Positions 23,621-36,035 of a DNA stretch of 64,000 bases are shown here, one piece after another. Under the pieces are notes generated by a model. It ran no database searches. It saw only the letters and a program-made list of their open reading frames with translations, and was not told where the DNA came from. Positions within the stretch are counted from its first letter, which is position 1; each line of letters opens with the position of its first letter. Source of the DNA: Lineus longissimus (Eukaryota; Nemertea; Pilidiophora; Heteronemertea; Lineidae); assembly GCF_910592395.1 (NCBI RefSeq), contig NC_088321.1, forward strand, positions 11,224,001-11,288,000, in the 5' to 3' direction. The translations under genes were made by a program, and so were the position numbers.

Positions 23621-24862
23621 GAGTAGGTTTTCAAATCAGGGAGAAGTGGTGCATGGAAAAACCTTAGAAAATAGGTGTCTCACAAGAGAGACAGCCAAAA
23701 TGCGCGCTCCAAAATAATGATATACAACCAGCTCTGACCATTTCTCGGCAAGCTTGGTAATAGATTTTCGAGGGAGACCTAATGCTTTAAATGTGTTTCT
23801 CATATCAAACTCATATGTCTACCTAGCTGGGCGTTATGTTTTTCTGTCGTGGTCTGTTTTCACTGAAAAAAAGTGTTACAAAGGAAGCATCAATTTCACG
23901 TCCCATTGTCGAAAGACAAAGTCATTTTTGATTGAGCGTCGAACCAGAGTCTTCCAAATAAAGACTGTGGTCGTGAGCTAACCACTCCATGGTCGACCTA
24001 AAAGTTGTCAATGATGTTCATTGTTTGTTTCATGTTCCGAAAGTGACAATGCATTTTGAAATTATCTATCGTGATTTCTGGCCCCTTGTGTAGGCTATTA
24101 CTGCACAACACCAATAAACGTTTGCCTGAAGATTTGTTCAAACTTGTGACAGTTAAAACCAAGAGTTAACATTTAAACAATACAAAAAAGCCACAGGAGA
24201 CGAGCTAATTTCTGAATATGTTCACGTTTGTCTCTATGGGTGACACAAAACATATTACTTACATCTGATCGTGAATAATGACAAGCTACTGAGAACACAC
24301 ACTGGAGACAAAAGGTATTGAGACCAGCGATGCACATGTGGCAGATTTGGTAAACTTGTTGAACGTTAAGTTTTCAATAATAGATATAAAGTCGTATTTC
24401 TCATCAGGTACAAGAACCATTCCATAACAATTTAAAAAACCTCTCTCACGGAAATAAACCAGAAAAAAGTTGCGCATGCATCAGATAAAAAAAAAACGGT
24501 TACGGAGACTAAAACTAGTCTGTGTAATACGACTAATGACGAAAATCATTACATTACAGTGCGCACACTAGTAAGCAATTCTTAGGTCTGGTTACGATGT
24601 CATTATAGTAATTGCCTAAAACTACCCGCCAGCGTATTTTTTTATCACCAGACAGTCAGTTTCTTTATCGAATTAAATGAAATTTAGTGGAGGCGTGAAG
24701 ATGGCTTTCGCTCGGGCAATTTCGGCGGAAGTATTTATGTTACGAGTAAGTGAATCAGTGTTTCTCTCTCTCTTTTCTTTCGAATTTTAACGAGAAGATT
24801 TGTCTTCGCACAAACGCTATGTCTATGGTGGTTATTAGTCTTGCTCGTGGGTTTCCGCACAT
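23621..24862. other. Unassigned sequence
   Basis: No gene is established. One short candidate first exon at 24701-24745 is described in the findings. Other frames lack recognisable domains. Confidence 0.35.
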
Positions 24863-25020
24863 GTGGCGCGGTGGTGTAATAATTAAGCTTACTGCCTTTC
24901 GATACAAGGGTCGTGGATTCAAACCCCGGACTGGTCGTCATTTCTCTTTCACATGTCGAGCTCAGTCAAGCGCCGAAACGACGGCAGTTAATTCATACCA
25001 ATTATAATTACAATTACAAA
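24863..25020 (+). mobile_element. tRNA-derived SINE (plus strand)
   Basis: The A-box region GGCGCGGTGGTGTAATAATT (about 24865-24884) and B box GTGGATTCAAACCCC (24913-24927) are spaced as in a tRNA. A body and a short AATTAC/AATTATAATTAC tail follow to about 25020. The head resembles the one in the minus-strand SINE at 15190-15393 (shared GGTCGTGGATTC word). It is not a functional tRNA because the arms do not pair. Confidence 0.65.
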
Positions 25021-25748
25021 AATTTAAACCGTATAACTTATAAGGTATAGATAAATATATGTATGATAAATAAAGCTATGATGAGATTATGAATGATCTT
25101 TTAATGAATTATGATAAATAGGAATAAATTGTGGCTCTGCGTGGAGAAGTAATTTGAATAATTTTTACAGACCCCGGTCATTGGTAAAACGCTTCAAAAG
25201 CTACAATTGTTGCGATTACTGTTACTGTTCTTTTCACAGCTCGTGGCTATAAGGCACGTGTATCAAACATATTACTAACAGCGCTCAACCTAAGCTAGAC
25301 CTGGAATTGAGCATCTTGACCAGGGCTGATGGCCAGTATCATTCAAATGTATTGCCACTTGATTAGTGTAACGCATGTTAATGCTCTACATTAAACTGGG
25401 AGTGAACAGTCCCCTGAACGAGCACAATCAGAAGTTTTAGCCAATGTAGTGATCTTATGATACGCTGCGTATCAAAGCATGTGCACGTGTGGCTTAATTC
25501 TCTGATCCGTGTTCGCTTGTGATATCCTATCTTTGCGATATCCGTCAGATCTTTTGGACACAAGTCCAAAACCTTGTGACTCACCATACAAAAAACCCCA
25601 TATATCCTTCGTTTGGTTATCGGACGTTCGCATGGGTTACATCAGGAAACATGCCATTGAAACAATGAACACCACAAGTCAATCAATTAGTAGATCATGA
25701 TAGCTATTGTAAAATATGTCTTGCTATTGGGAATGTGTATGTTGTAGA
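25021..25748. other. Unassigned sequence
   Basis: I see no gene or repeat here. Confidence 0.4.
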
Positions 25749-26844
25749 GTTTTTTCCGGCTGATTCGTGGGGTAGCGGGTGTGACTGTCAACACAGGCCC
25801 AAGTTTGTTCCCGCCGATTCGTGGGGTAGCGGGTGTGACTGTCAACACAGGCCCAAGTTTGTTCCCGCCGATTCGTGGGGTAGCGGGTGTGACTGTCAAC
25901 ACAGGCCCAAGTTTGTTCGTACCGATTCGTCGAGTAGCGGGTTAGAATGTCAACACAGGCCCAAGTTTGTTCCCGCCGATTCGTGGGGTAGCGGGTGTGA
26001 CTGTCAACACAGGCCCAAGTTTGTTCCCGCCGATTGGTGGCGTAGCGGGTGTGACTGTCAACACAGGCCCAAGTTTGTTCGTACCGATTCGTGGAGTAAC
26101 GGGTTAGAATGTCAACACAGGCCCAAGTTTGTTCCCGCCGATTCGTGGCGTAGCGGGTGTGACTGTCAACACAGGCCCAAGTTTGTTTGTACCGATTCGT
26201 GGAGTAGCGGGTTAGAATGTCAACACAGGCCCAAGTTTGTTCCCGCCGATTCGTGGAGTAGCGGGTTAGAATGTCAACACAGGCCCAAGTTTGTTCCCGC
26301 CGATTCGTGGGGTAGCGGGTGTGACTGTCAACACAGGCCCAAGTTTGTTCCCGCCGATTCGTGGAGTAGCGGGTGTAACTGCCAACACGTACAGGCCCAA
26401 GTTTGTTCCCGCCGATTCGTGGAGTTGCGGGTTAGAATGTCAACACAGGCGCAAGTTTGTTCCCGCCGATTCGTGGAGTAGCGGGTGTGAATGTCAACAC
26501 AGGCCCAAGTTTGTTCCCGCCGATTCGTGGAGTAGCGGGTGTAACTGCCAACACGTACAAGCCCAAGTTTGTTCCCACCGATTCGCGGAGTAGCGGGTTA
26601 GAATGTCAACACAGGTTCAAGTTTGTTCCCGCCGATTCGTGGAGTAGCGGTTGTGACTGTCAACACGTACAGGCCCATGTTTGTTCGTACCGATTCGTGG
26701 AGTAGCGGTTGTGACTGTCAACACGTACAAGCCCAAGTTTGTTCCCGCCGATTCGCGGAGTAGCGGGTTAGAATGTCAACACAGGCCCAAGTTTGTTCCC
26801 GCCGATTCGTGGAGTAGCGGGTGTGACTGTCAACACAGACCCTT
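25749..26844 (+). repeat. Minisatellite, 20 units of 54 or 58 bp
   Basis: Units start with GTTTGTTCCCGCCGATTCGT and end with CAACACAGGCCCAA. Sixteen units are 54 bp and four are 58 bp (starting 26343, 26509, 26621 and 26679) because GTAC is inserted after CAACAC. Two main sequence variants, GTGTGACTGT and GTTAGAATGT, alternate irregularly. Since 54 is a multiple of three, the first eleven units read through as an 18-residue peptide repeat containing a CxCQH or ECQH word. The 4-bp insertions shift the frame repeatedly, however, so translation as a protein is unlikely. The several overlapping frames at 25735-26875 are products of this array. Confidence 0.95.
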
Positions 26845-28957
26845 GTTCCAGCTGACCTGTTTATTTCAAGCTTGAAATTATGCTCATGGCCGTGCAATGC
26901 CAATCCTCATGCTCCACCGAATAGGCAATTGGTCGTCCGTTGGCCACGCCGAAATGTACCGGCTTGTCATTTGTTACTGGTCTTATGATTGGTGAAACTA
27001 GCGTGATTCATGGCTGGGTTTTTTATCCTTATCAAATGTCTGTTTGAAGGAATATATAGATGCCAAACAGTTATTTCTTTTCTAAAAATAAAGTGAGACA
27101 AAAAATACGAGCCGCCGCTTTGACTTTAACAATCTTTGATAAAAAATATTGATCCAGAATGTTCTTTTATTTGCTTCCCGTTTTTAAATATACTAAATAG
27201 ACTGTCATCTCCACCGAATATCCGATCCATAAGTACAAAAAAAGACCCAGTGAAGTTCTTATCTCAAAAGGACTGACGATAATCACGACATTAAGCAACA
27301 CATAATCGAAAAGTCTTAAAAACGGCAAGTCTTTCTTTGCTAAAACCACAATGCGGTATGTTTTTTGTTTGTTTTGTTCTAAATGTGCAATTGACAGCTT
27401 TTTCTCAAATATACTTATTAAGTGTGATGGTCTGATCAATGTGTCATTACATTTAGCACAAAAGAAAAAAATGATATGAAACAAGACTCGCTTTTTTTCT
27501 GAGTTTCAAAGTGTCTTAACTGTCAAAACATATCTCATGTTGGAATACACCGCAAAAACTGTAAAAAAAGATTCCATCTAGCACCAGCTTCATCATGTGC
27601 ATCGTGCATAAGGACTTCATTCAATGCGCCGCATGCAGTGAGATCTTGCAATAGAACTGGTTCACAAAGCGCCATATAAGTACGTCTCTAAATCTAATCA
27701 TTTTCGAAGAATCGTTTACTGGAAACACGTAGATCAAAATGCTCAATAATCCCAGAACTCGCACCTTAAATTAAGTTAAACCGCCTCTGATGCAATTGCA
27801 CGGGATATCATTTACGGGATAATTTACCAGATGACATTCTGCGGTTTGAACATTTTTGTTACCCACATGTACTGCATTTTCGTGGATGAAGAAATCGGGT
27901 TAGAGCAAGGCTAGATGACTCTCAAGATATACGATAGAATACAAGGAGAACAAAGATTCGACTTGGAACAAGCAAAGGAAACATTTTAATCCGAGACAAC
28001 CCGAAAATATTATCAGTACAATCAACATTCTAGCGTTTTGTAAGAAGTTCAAAACGTACACAAGCAAAACCTATTCTATAGCTCGGAGCGCACACAGAGG
28101 TAATATCACAGTCACAGAGATTGACTACGACGGATCATCCGTGGTCAACTAATGTTTCTGACGCCAATGAAACAAAACGTTTTAGCAGCAAAAGTTACTA
28201 TTCCAGTATGATATTGATTTTGGTTCGAGATTCGTAAGATGTCTATTTATTAGTCAAAATGTTGAACGGTTTAATATTTTTCTGTCAACTGCTCTACCTT
28301 CAAGTGAGCATGTCAATAATCAATGCAAAAAGAAATCCATTATTAACATACTTTTTTTTTCTGCGGTGTTTTTGTATTAATAATGGCAATGAGTTCGAAT
28401 CAGTTGAAAATTAGAAAGTGAACTATTGAGTTGAGGGCTAAGAGTCAACTAGGACGTTGTTAAATTGGAACTTGTAATGTTTTGTGGGAGGAGAGAAGTA
28501 ACTCCGGAGATGCTATTAGAGGGAGCCGCCCTCTGATTCTCTTGAGGATGTGGACTGACGGGACCAAATCCACTATATATAGGCCGTGGGTCAAATCCAA
28601 AATTGATTGCATGACGACTTTTGGGGGCAGAGTATTAGTGCACTTATCGACATAAGCAACATGTTACCATAACAAAATTCCGCAAAAATATTAGCAGCTT
28701 AAGCAGATATTGACATCAGTAACCGGAAAATCAAATTCACCTGAGCATGACTGATAGAAAGACTTTAGTTCACGTCTTGCCGCCTATGTGGTAGGACTGA
28801 AAGAAGCAGGTTCGATCACATCGTCCTTGGAAGCAATAGATTAACTGAAATAGCTGTATATTGCACTGGATATACACGTGATTTAAGTCATCATATCCGG
28901 TAACTTGCATATTTTTTTGGTGGGACTTGAGTGATGTTATTACGTAATTCATCTTAA
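26845..28957. other. Unassigned sequence
   Basis: No supported gene. A 105-codon minus frame at 27167-27484 is hydrophobic and AT-rich with no domain recognised. A GCAGGTTCGATCACATC word near 28809 resembles a B box but has no A box in place. Confidence 0.35.
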
Positions 28958-31061
28958 GTGGAATTTGACTTTGCCCCCGAAATGTTATATCGAATGGCAG
29001 CTCAGCTTTCCAGATTTAGCCCACAGCCTACTATACCACATTGGGTGATGCTGCTTTCACACATGAGTTTTTTCCACGGCACCACTATAATTCGATCAGA
29101 CGTACACACGGTGGATTACCGTAGCGGTTTAGCGACCAAATGTACAGTTCAACGAATTGCCGCGCTTGTGCACTCTAGCAGACGACGTGAGTTGAAAATC
29201 AGTATATGAAATAAAATATGGAAGATACGAATAGTTTTGGGATGTAGCGGCCTGGGCTCTTAACGTGATGATTAAGGTCGTTTTGATAATAATTTAAACA
29301 CGTTTCGTAGGGTACCATGTAGTTGCTGTCTGCTCAACGGTAGGCCTTCACATTCCCTTTATGGAGTCAACCTCTTGGTATGTGTTCCGTGGTATTTCAT
29401 TCGAAATCCTGCCCTTTTCTTAATTCTTTTCCTGATTTTGACGGATTTCTGCAATGGCCGTAGCCGCGGTACATGTCACATAACTGGCTTTTACGTCATA
29501 CCGACCTCTGCTGTGGCGGGGAACGTCGTTTTCGCAAGTGTGCGAACGCGTCGGCGACCTGATTGCGTCTTTCTTGAATTTCACATGGTATGAAGTCGTC
29601 TTTCTGATTCGCCATTGATTTAACTGTCCGATGTATTCCATGCAGCAACATTTCGGCAAAACAGCCCCAATAAATTTAGCTTTACCAATTACAGAAGACG
29701 ATATGCCAAACATTCTACTCTATCGACATATACGATCGTTCTAGGCTTTTTTTACTTCTCCACCATGGATTTACCCTGCCACTGGAAGGAACCTTTATCT
29801 GATTATAAATGTTTAAAACTCATTTTCCGACAGAGTAACTCCTATGAATCGCACTCCAAATCTAATTCTGTCTTTCAGAAGTCGGTTGTATACATCAGCT
29901 CTCCTGGAAAATTGGCAGCAAAGAAAGAAGGAGCAATTTTAAAGACAGGAGTTCTCAAGGTTGATTGTGTGTTCACGTGCCTCGTTGTGACATTCATTGA
30001 TGAGTTATTCATGTATATGTAGTATATGTTTATTCGTACTATAAGTACAGAAACTCTGCATGGGCAAGCGCATGAAACATTTGGTGCGGGTGAAGACAAA
30101 TGAACACATCGTATTTGATGATGAGATTTGGTTTCAGGGACGTGAAAAAGCCAGAGTCTGAATTGTTGCATTTGGAATAAAAAAAAATTCAAAATAATTG
30201 CCTGAGCTCTATTTTGTCTTCCGTTACCTCTCAGCTTGAGGCAGGTTTCGCAAGAACGACAGAGTAAGAAGGATGTAATGTAATTCATCGACGACTTGCA
30301 AATGCAATTTTAAGTCCACGATTTCTGGAACAGCTAAGTACATAAAATTATTCATATTGTCGTGCTAATGAATCAGAACACGTCTTGATGACACGACATT
30401 CGTACTACGTACTTTGACGTCCATATAGAGGTTGCGAAACTGGCCTCTTTTCTACTGGCAACGAACCGTTAGAGTGTGGTGGAGATTCACGTCGTATGAG
30501 ACGCATTGTAGGTTGTTCTGCGTGGTTCAACCCTTAGTAGTGGAATACACTGGAACTGGACCATGTTTACTTTGGTAGGCCTAGTTTTTTTTACCGCCAC
30601 GTCACCCCGGTCGTGGAAATATTATTAACTACGGAACACATTCCTCTGTGTTCCGATATAACATAGCCAAGCGGAACATGTCCATGTACAACTTACAATG
30701 CGGAGTGTAGTGTCAAGCGAATCCCCACACTGCATACTGAGTTGCATTTTTAGCGACGCGATTATCATATTCGTGAACCAACCTTCGATTGAGAATTCGA
30801 ACAACCTGAAACAGATACGAATGTTTACTTACGATTTCAAAGCCAAATCACCAACATTCAAAGTGCTAGAGCTATGCCAGGACACCCGAGTGAAGTGGTC
30901 ATTATCAAGCATTCAGACCGATGTGGCAACTCGGGTGTCAACGTTATGGCTGTTCCATTTGAAATTTTGGCTTAGATTTCCCGTACGCGCAAAAAACAGC
31001 TCAAACGCTGGAGATGCAATATCGATTTGAGAGCATAACCTCGCCACCGTTAGCATGGTTA
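28958..31061. other. Unassigned sequence
   Basis: Frames at 28958-29209, 29420-29713, 29875-30288 and 30698-31030 (83-137 codons) show no recognisable domain and no splice context I would trust. ATAGAGGTTGCGAAACTGGCC at about 30426 again resembles the terminal word of the hairpin MITE at 16980-17097. Confidence 0.3.
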
Positions 31062-31236
31062 CAATCCAAATCACAATTGTCATCACTATATAAATTTGCG
31101 TCATTGGCGCATCATTGACACGCTACTATACCCAGCACGTAATATACGCAGCGCGTCACGGGTACGCGCTGAAGCAACTCGGCCCGCAACTCGCGCGTAC
31201 GCGAAGCAGTGAGGATGTCAATTGTGATTTGGACTG
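31062..31236. mobile_element. Harbinger-like MITE, 175 bp, TTA target duplication
   Basis: The terminal inverted repeats are 23 bp with two mismatches: CAATCCAAATCACAATTG on the left and, inverted, CAGTCCAAATCACAATTG on the right. TTA flanks both sides (31059-31061 and 31237-31239). A 3-bp TWA duplication is the PIF/Harbinger signature, although a TA-specific Tc1/mariner element would leave a similar footprint. The core (31110-31210) is strikingly rich in CpG and GCGC words compared with its surroundings. Confidence 0.8.
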
Positions 31237-31658
31237 TTAGAAGCTTTCAGTAAGATGTACAGTCCATATGATGGCGTTGTTTAAAGGTGGTCTTCTGTCC
31301 GAGTCTGGATATGCTCAGGGAGCTGGTTGGCCATGACTCGGAGAGATGGTTGCATTGGCCGTGACTCGGAGAGGTGCTCGGTGTTCGGAGAGATTGCACC
31401 TGATTCCTTAGGATGGTGCAGAAATGACTAAGAAATGTTATATACTTAAAAGCACTACTGTTTTAAAGCGAAATAAGTTGCATTTACATTATGTATTATG
31501 CATGAGTTTTTGAAAAAGAATTATGAACATGTACATTATGATTTGTGAGCACCAAATACCCCTTTTATTTAAAACAAATGCACCGAATCCGCTATTGCAT
31601 AAAGGGACTAATAAGAAAGTTAATGCTGAGGTTCAATCAACGTCGTGCTGCCTGCGGC
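31237..31658. other. Short degenerate repeats, otherwise unassigned
   Basis: GGCCATGACTCGGAGAG-like words recur two to three times at 31320-31395. ATAAAGGGACTAATAAG near 31599 resembles the terminal word of the MITE at 23397-23620. Confidence 0.35.
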
Positions 31659-32752
31659 AAAGCTGACAGGACAACCATACCTCCTCCCGAGTAAGGCCGA
31701 GGCAAAGTATTCGGGATGTCCTTGACGAGCATTTTGAATCATCTCTTGAATATATATAGCCATTTACCCCTTAGCCGAAAACTAGTGCATATACCGCTGT
31801 TGAAGTTGCTTACTACATAACTCACTCACGAATCGAAAAGAATAAATTAATCTTCAATTGGATAAAACGCCTATCATTCTTCCACCAGTGGCAATGACAA
31901 ACTAAGGTCAATTAGAGTTTTTCCCTTACTGATTGACACTGGTTGCTATTTGAACTGACACATTTGCTAAATCTCATTCTACCACCTCTAATGGGTAGAT
32001 ATGCCAATATTTTGGCCAAACTAATCGGAATCTGTCAAAATGTCAATTAAACAGCGAATTGGCGTTTCCTAATCTCACACGAATATTAGAGATTGGCTTG
32101 CTCACGAAAAGTCATAAATTGCTGAATTAGGACTCAGTTTTGTCATTGAACTGACGAGGTCATTGCATTTTGTTGATTTGATTGGTTAGGACTGTTGGCG
32201 AACACCAACGTTGTCTGTTTCAAAGTCATTATTCAAAATTAATTGATGTTACTTTGGTTTAACAAGAAGTGTAGCATGTTTAATGAGAAGGTTCCTAACG
32301 AGGCCTTTTCCAATTAATGGTAAACTCGATAGATTTTAATGGCCTTTATCTGTGTATATTTTACGACCATTATCTGCAAAACGTCAGTTAAACCTCAGAC
32401 CTGGCATTTCCTAATCCCACTACTCTATAAGGATTGGGTATTTTCTGACAAATCATGAATTGCTAAATTGGGATTTGATTCGGTCATTGATTTTCGTTCA
32501 TTTGATTGGTTCTGGAATGTTGGCAAAATAATAAAATGTCTCTATCAAGGTTGATTTTTTTAAATGTCATTATTAGTAATTTAAAGTAGTTGGTGCCAGT
32601 ACGTATTCAGTACATAAGGGGCATCAATATATCATCATAAAGTGACGGTGGAGAGCTTTCAAATGATTGGTCGACGATCTAAATGATCAAGAACATTCTC
32701 GAGTGATCTGCTTCGGCCTTACTCGGGAGGGTATCTTTGACCGTCAGCTTTA
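31659..32752. mobile_element. Inverted-repeat element, about 1.1 kb, with internal duplication
   Basis: The left arm (31659-31704) and right arm (32709-32752) share AAAGCTGAC and CTCCCGAGTAAGGCCGA words in inverted orientation. The interior contains a diverged direct duplication of about 150-180 bp (about 32035-32215 and 32378-32540). It shows matching words such as TCAATTAAAC/TCAGTTAAAC, TTTCCTAATC, AAATTGCTGAATT/GAATTGCTAAATT and TTTGATTGGTT. There is no transposase frame. The element may extend beyond the arms given. Confidence 0.55.
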
Positions 32753-34087
32753 ATTTTGTCCTTTTTTTGGTGTCCCGCTATGACTGTAAATGTTTTAGAT
32801 GAGAGCCATAATTGGTGATACAGGCAATGATTGAGTCTAGTAGACGTATAACTAAATACCTGGCCTGATCAGGGAATTAAGAATTTCCACATCAGAAACC
32901 AGTTCCAATTAAACTTCTTGTTAGACTTGACTGATGACTTTCTACTCCGCCAGCAGACGCAAATAAATGAATAAAAACATTGTTATGAGTGATCGAAGAT
33001 CATCGCTGGTGGTACCATACATCAGAAACACTAGGGTTTTCACCAAATACATAGGGAATATCCAAACTCATATGATGCGCAGTTTCGTTTTCTGGCGAGA
33101 GTTCGTTAATAAAAAAACTCGATTCGAACCGAGCCTTGTTAAATTTAATCTAACCCCTTGTTGTATCCCTATCAACGGGTCTATTGATGAGTCGCATCGA
33201 ACGTCATTCTCCGCCACCAGAGCCAATATCTGATTAAGAAAACGTAGGAATAATCAGTCATGCTTCTCTTACTCTGCAAATGTGACATTAATCTAATTTT
33301 GCATGAAATGAAAACAAATTGTAGTTACATGAAATCAAAAACACGTTAAGGGAAGGATCATCAGCGATAGACAAGCGTTATTACGTTAGCTGACGGTTTT
33401 GTACAATTAACTGGGTAATGGGCTAACCCTTGGCGCTATAATGATTTGTTGAAGTCAGTGGTAAACTTATAGAATAAAAGAGAGGTAAATTTACGATTCC
33501 AACAAATCTTTGAGACAGATTATAGTCATTAGGGATCACATTCAATCAAATTTTATACAAACGTTTCACATTCATCCACCAACTTTGCTTGCCAGTAAAT
33601 ATCCTAAAGTCTTGAGTCGGCAGCAACGGCCTACGACTTGGAATGCTCAACTTGGAGTAACAGGTCGAGTAAGTTAGTCATAATTGTATAGCTGGCCGGA
33701 ACTGGCTCCGCCACACCATGAGAAAGCCTAGGAACCACATCACTGAAGCATGCACTCAGGTATCCGCAAGGCAAACGGCATCCAGGCAGATCGTGAACCA
33801 CTTTTGGCAACGGAATCGGAGGCTGGGGTGACAGGGAGTAACTGGACGCCAAATAAGAGAACTGGTCTTGCAGGCTAGTGGACGAACTGGAATAATTTGG
33901 TTGGTGACTCATGCTCCACTTGGAGTAACATGAGTTAAGTCAAGTAAGTAAGTCTCCATTGTACAGCTGAGATAGGTAAACATCCTGCCTTCTCTCCTTG
34001 AAACATTCGGGATTTTTCGATCTGAGATGAAATCGCTCTGACATTGGCACACTAAATATCAAGAAATTATATAGATAAGTCTGCTAT
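32753..34087. other. Unassigned sequence with a short duplicated word
   Basis: CTTGGAGTAACA followed by AGTAAGT(T/A) and ATTGTA(T/C)AGCTG occurs near 33650-33693 and again near 33918-33967. A 93-codon minus frame between them (33631-33912) is unrecognised. Confidence 0.35.
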
Positions 34088-34268
34088 ACATGCTTCCCGA
34101 AATTGGTGGCTTGCATTGGAACTAACTTTTCCCCCTTGTCCGTCATTGAAGGCATTCAAGTGTGTTGGTCAACCATGACTATCTCCTTTGTCCCTCCACC
34201 ATAAGGCCTAGTTTTCCCTTATGACATCACTATTTCGGATACTCAGCGCCCCATTTCTGGAAAGGTGT
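34088..34268 (+). repeat. Interspersed repeat, copy 1 (about 181 bp)
   Basis: From ACATGCTTCCCGAAATT to TTTCTGGAAAGGTGT this segment closely matches 35539-35721 in the same orientation. It includes AAGTGTGTTGGTCAACCATG and CCTTATGACATCACTATTTC. No terminal inverted repeat or internal promoter is evident, and the family is unknown to me. Confidence 0.75.
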
Positions 34269-35538
34269 TTAGCCGTGGTAAAACTTAATCAATGCAGGGA
34301 AAACAAAATGAACCTATGGCCTGAGCATTTCCGTGCCAATCAATACTTAATCAAAGTGGACTTAATTCTATATAATTTCGAATGTAAAAGGGCGTGAAAG
34401 ATCAATTTCCTGATAGCTATCTCTTTTGAGCCTGAGAGCCTTTGAAAAGAATTGCTTCATTCATCTCTGTTATTCTACTCGCTACTAGTCCAATCTCTCA
34501 TCACGCCCCTGCGATTATATTGTGTGTCCTAATTTATGCCCGGAAATTATCGGGACAGCTAATCGGCTGTATGGAGATTTCCCACGTGATGCTTGAGGAT
34601 GAGTATTTGCCAGAGTAATTGACTGTGATTGGCTGAAACGCACCACGTGATGTAGAGCGGTTTCCGGTAGTGGATTATAAACAAAATCCAAGGTTTTCAA
34701 AATAATGCAACGTACGATGGTTATTATGATATTTCAGATACATATACTCGCAAAATGCTTGCGACAAGATGATTTGATCCATAAATTATAGGCACGTTCT
34801 CGCATTTACAGAATAAATCTGATCCTTGCACATATTGAATTGCTGTCGTTCAAAAGGCCAATCAGTTTGCCCAGATAAAATTGGGTCATGGGTTGGATAG
34901 CATAAGTGCAAATTAGGTCTTCTTCATACAGAGATTAGTATCAATCCGCATCCAGCATTTTGACAACTTGCAAACTAGTGTAAAAAGCAACAACGGATTT
35001 TGCGTCAATTAGCAAAGGCTTTTATACTGAAATGTACAGATAATGCACATTACAGGAATTGTGTATGTAAAAATGTTGCAGCTGCAACCCTGAGTATTCA
35101 CTTTATTGATGCAGCTGTGCTTCGTTCGCTGCTAAGGGCATTTAATATTCGAATAGCGTAAATTGATCAAAATTTGCCAGGTCACCTCAGGGCGAGTGAT
35201 AACCTAAACCACGCAATGCTAGGAGCCAAATGGATGCTGCATTTGATTCATTAGAAAGATATCCTCGGGTTGCGGCTGTCGAAAACAAATAAAATTGTTT
35301 TGTTGTTTTGAAAATGTTGATGTGGCAGGAAGGCTAATTCATGAAAATCGCTAAATTTTTGCCCAACTTTTATTTTGTGACTGGCGAGAAATTCTTACGA
35401 AAATATAAAGACTACCACGAGTTTTATGTTGGATGGACAAAGTAAACGAGTGGACAGGCCGTGAATTCTTTTCTCAAGGAGATTTGTGGACACATTCCCA
35501 TGATATTCCTGAATGTGGTTGTTACTGTGATCAAGTAA
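34269..35538. other. Unassigned sequence
   Basis: I see no gene, RNA or repeat I can support between the two copies of the interspersed repeat. Confidence 0.4.
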
Positions 35539-35721
35539 ACATGCTTCCCGAAATTGATGGCTTGCATTGGAATTAACTTTTTCCCCCTTGTCCGTCATCA
35601 AAGGCATTCAAGTGTGTTGGTCAACCATGACTATCTCCTTTGTCCCTCCACCATAAGGCCTGGTTTCCCCTTATGACATCACTATTTCGGACACTCAGCG
35701 CCCCCATTTCTGGAAAGGTGT
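35539..35721 (+). repeat. Interspersed repeat, copy 2 (about 183 bp)
   Basis: This is the second copy of the 34088-34268 repeat, with few substitutions. Minus-strand frames across it (35395-35607, 35621-35821) are not shared intact with copy 1 and are not genes. Sequence outside the copies does not match, so they behave as separate insertions. Confidence 0.75.
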
Positions 35722-36035
35722 ATAGATACGTGCTGTGATAAATAATGCTAATCCCTGTCTCAGGCGCTTTCCTCCGTGCTAATAATAACCCCTCAACCTC
35801 ATGCAGAAGGCAAACATTCACTTAGGAATGCATTAGCGGAGAACGAATTCATCAAGTGTCCGAAACTGTGAAATGGTGACAAAAACATCATGCTAAGGAT
35901 GAGAGTAATGGTTATGGTTAGCATTAGCATTAGCATGATAGTGACAATCGACGTTTACGGTTTACCACATTCCAAAATGATGATGACGAAAAAAAACTGG
36001 TCTCATGAGATCCCGTGTGAAAAAATCGTCTCCTA

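Noticed and set aside
25735-26875. Cysteine-containing 18-residue repeat protein from the minisatellite
   Set aside because: Four units carry a 4-bp insertion that shifts frame, there is no signal peptide or intron context, and the open frames follow from unit length.
28775-28850. tRNA-like word GCAGGTTCGATCACATC
   Set aside because: There is a B-box resemblance only. No A box sits at tRNA spacing and no repeat body follows.
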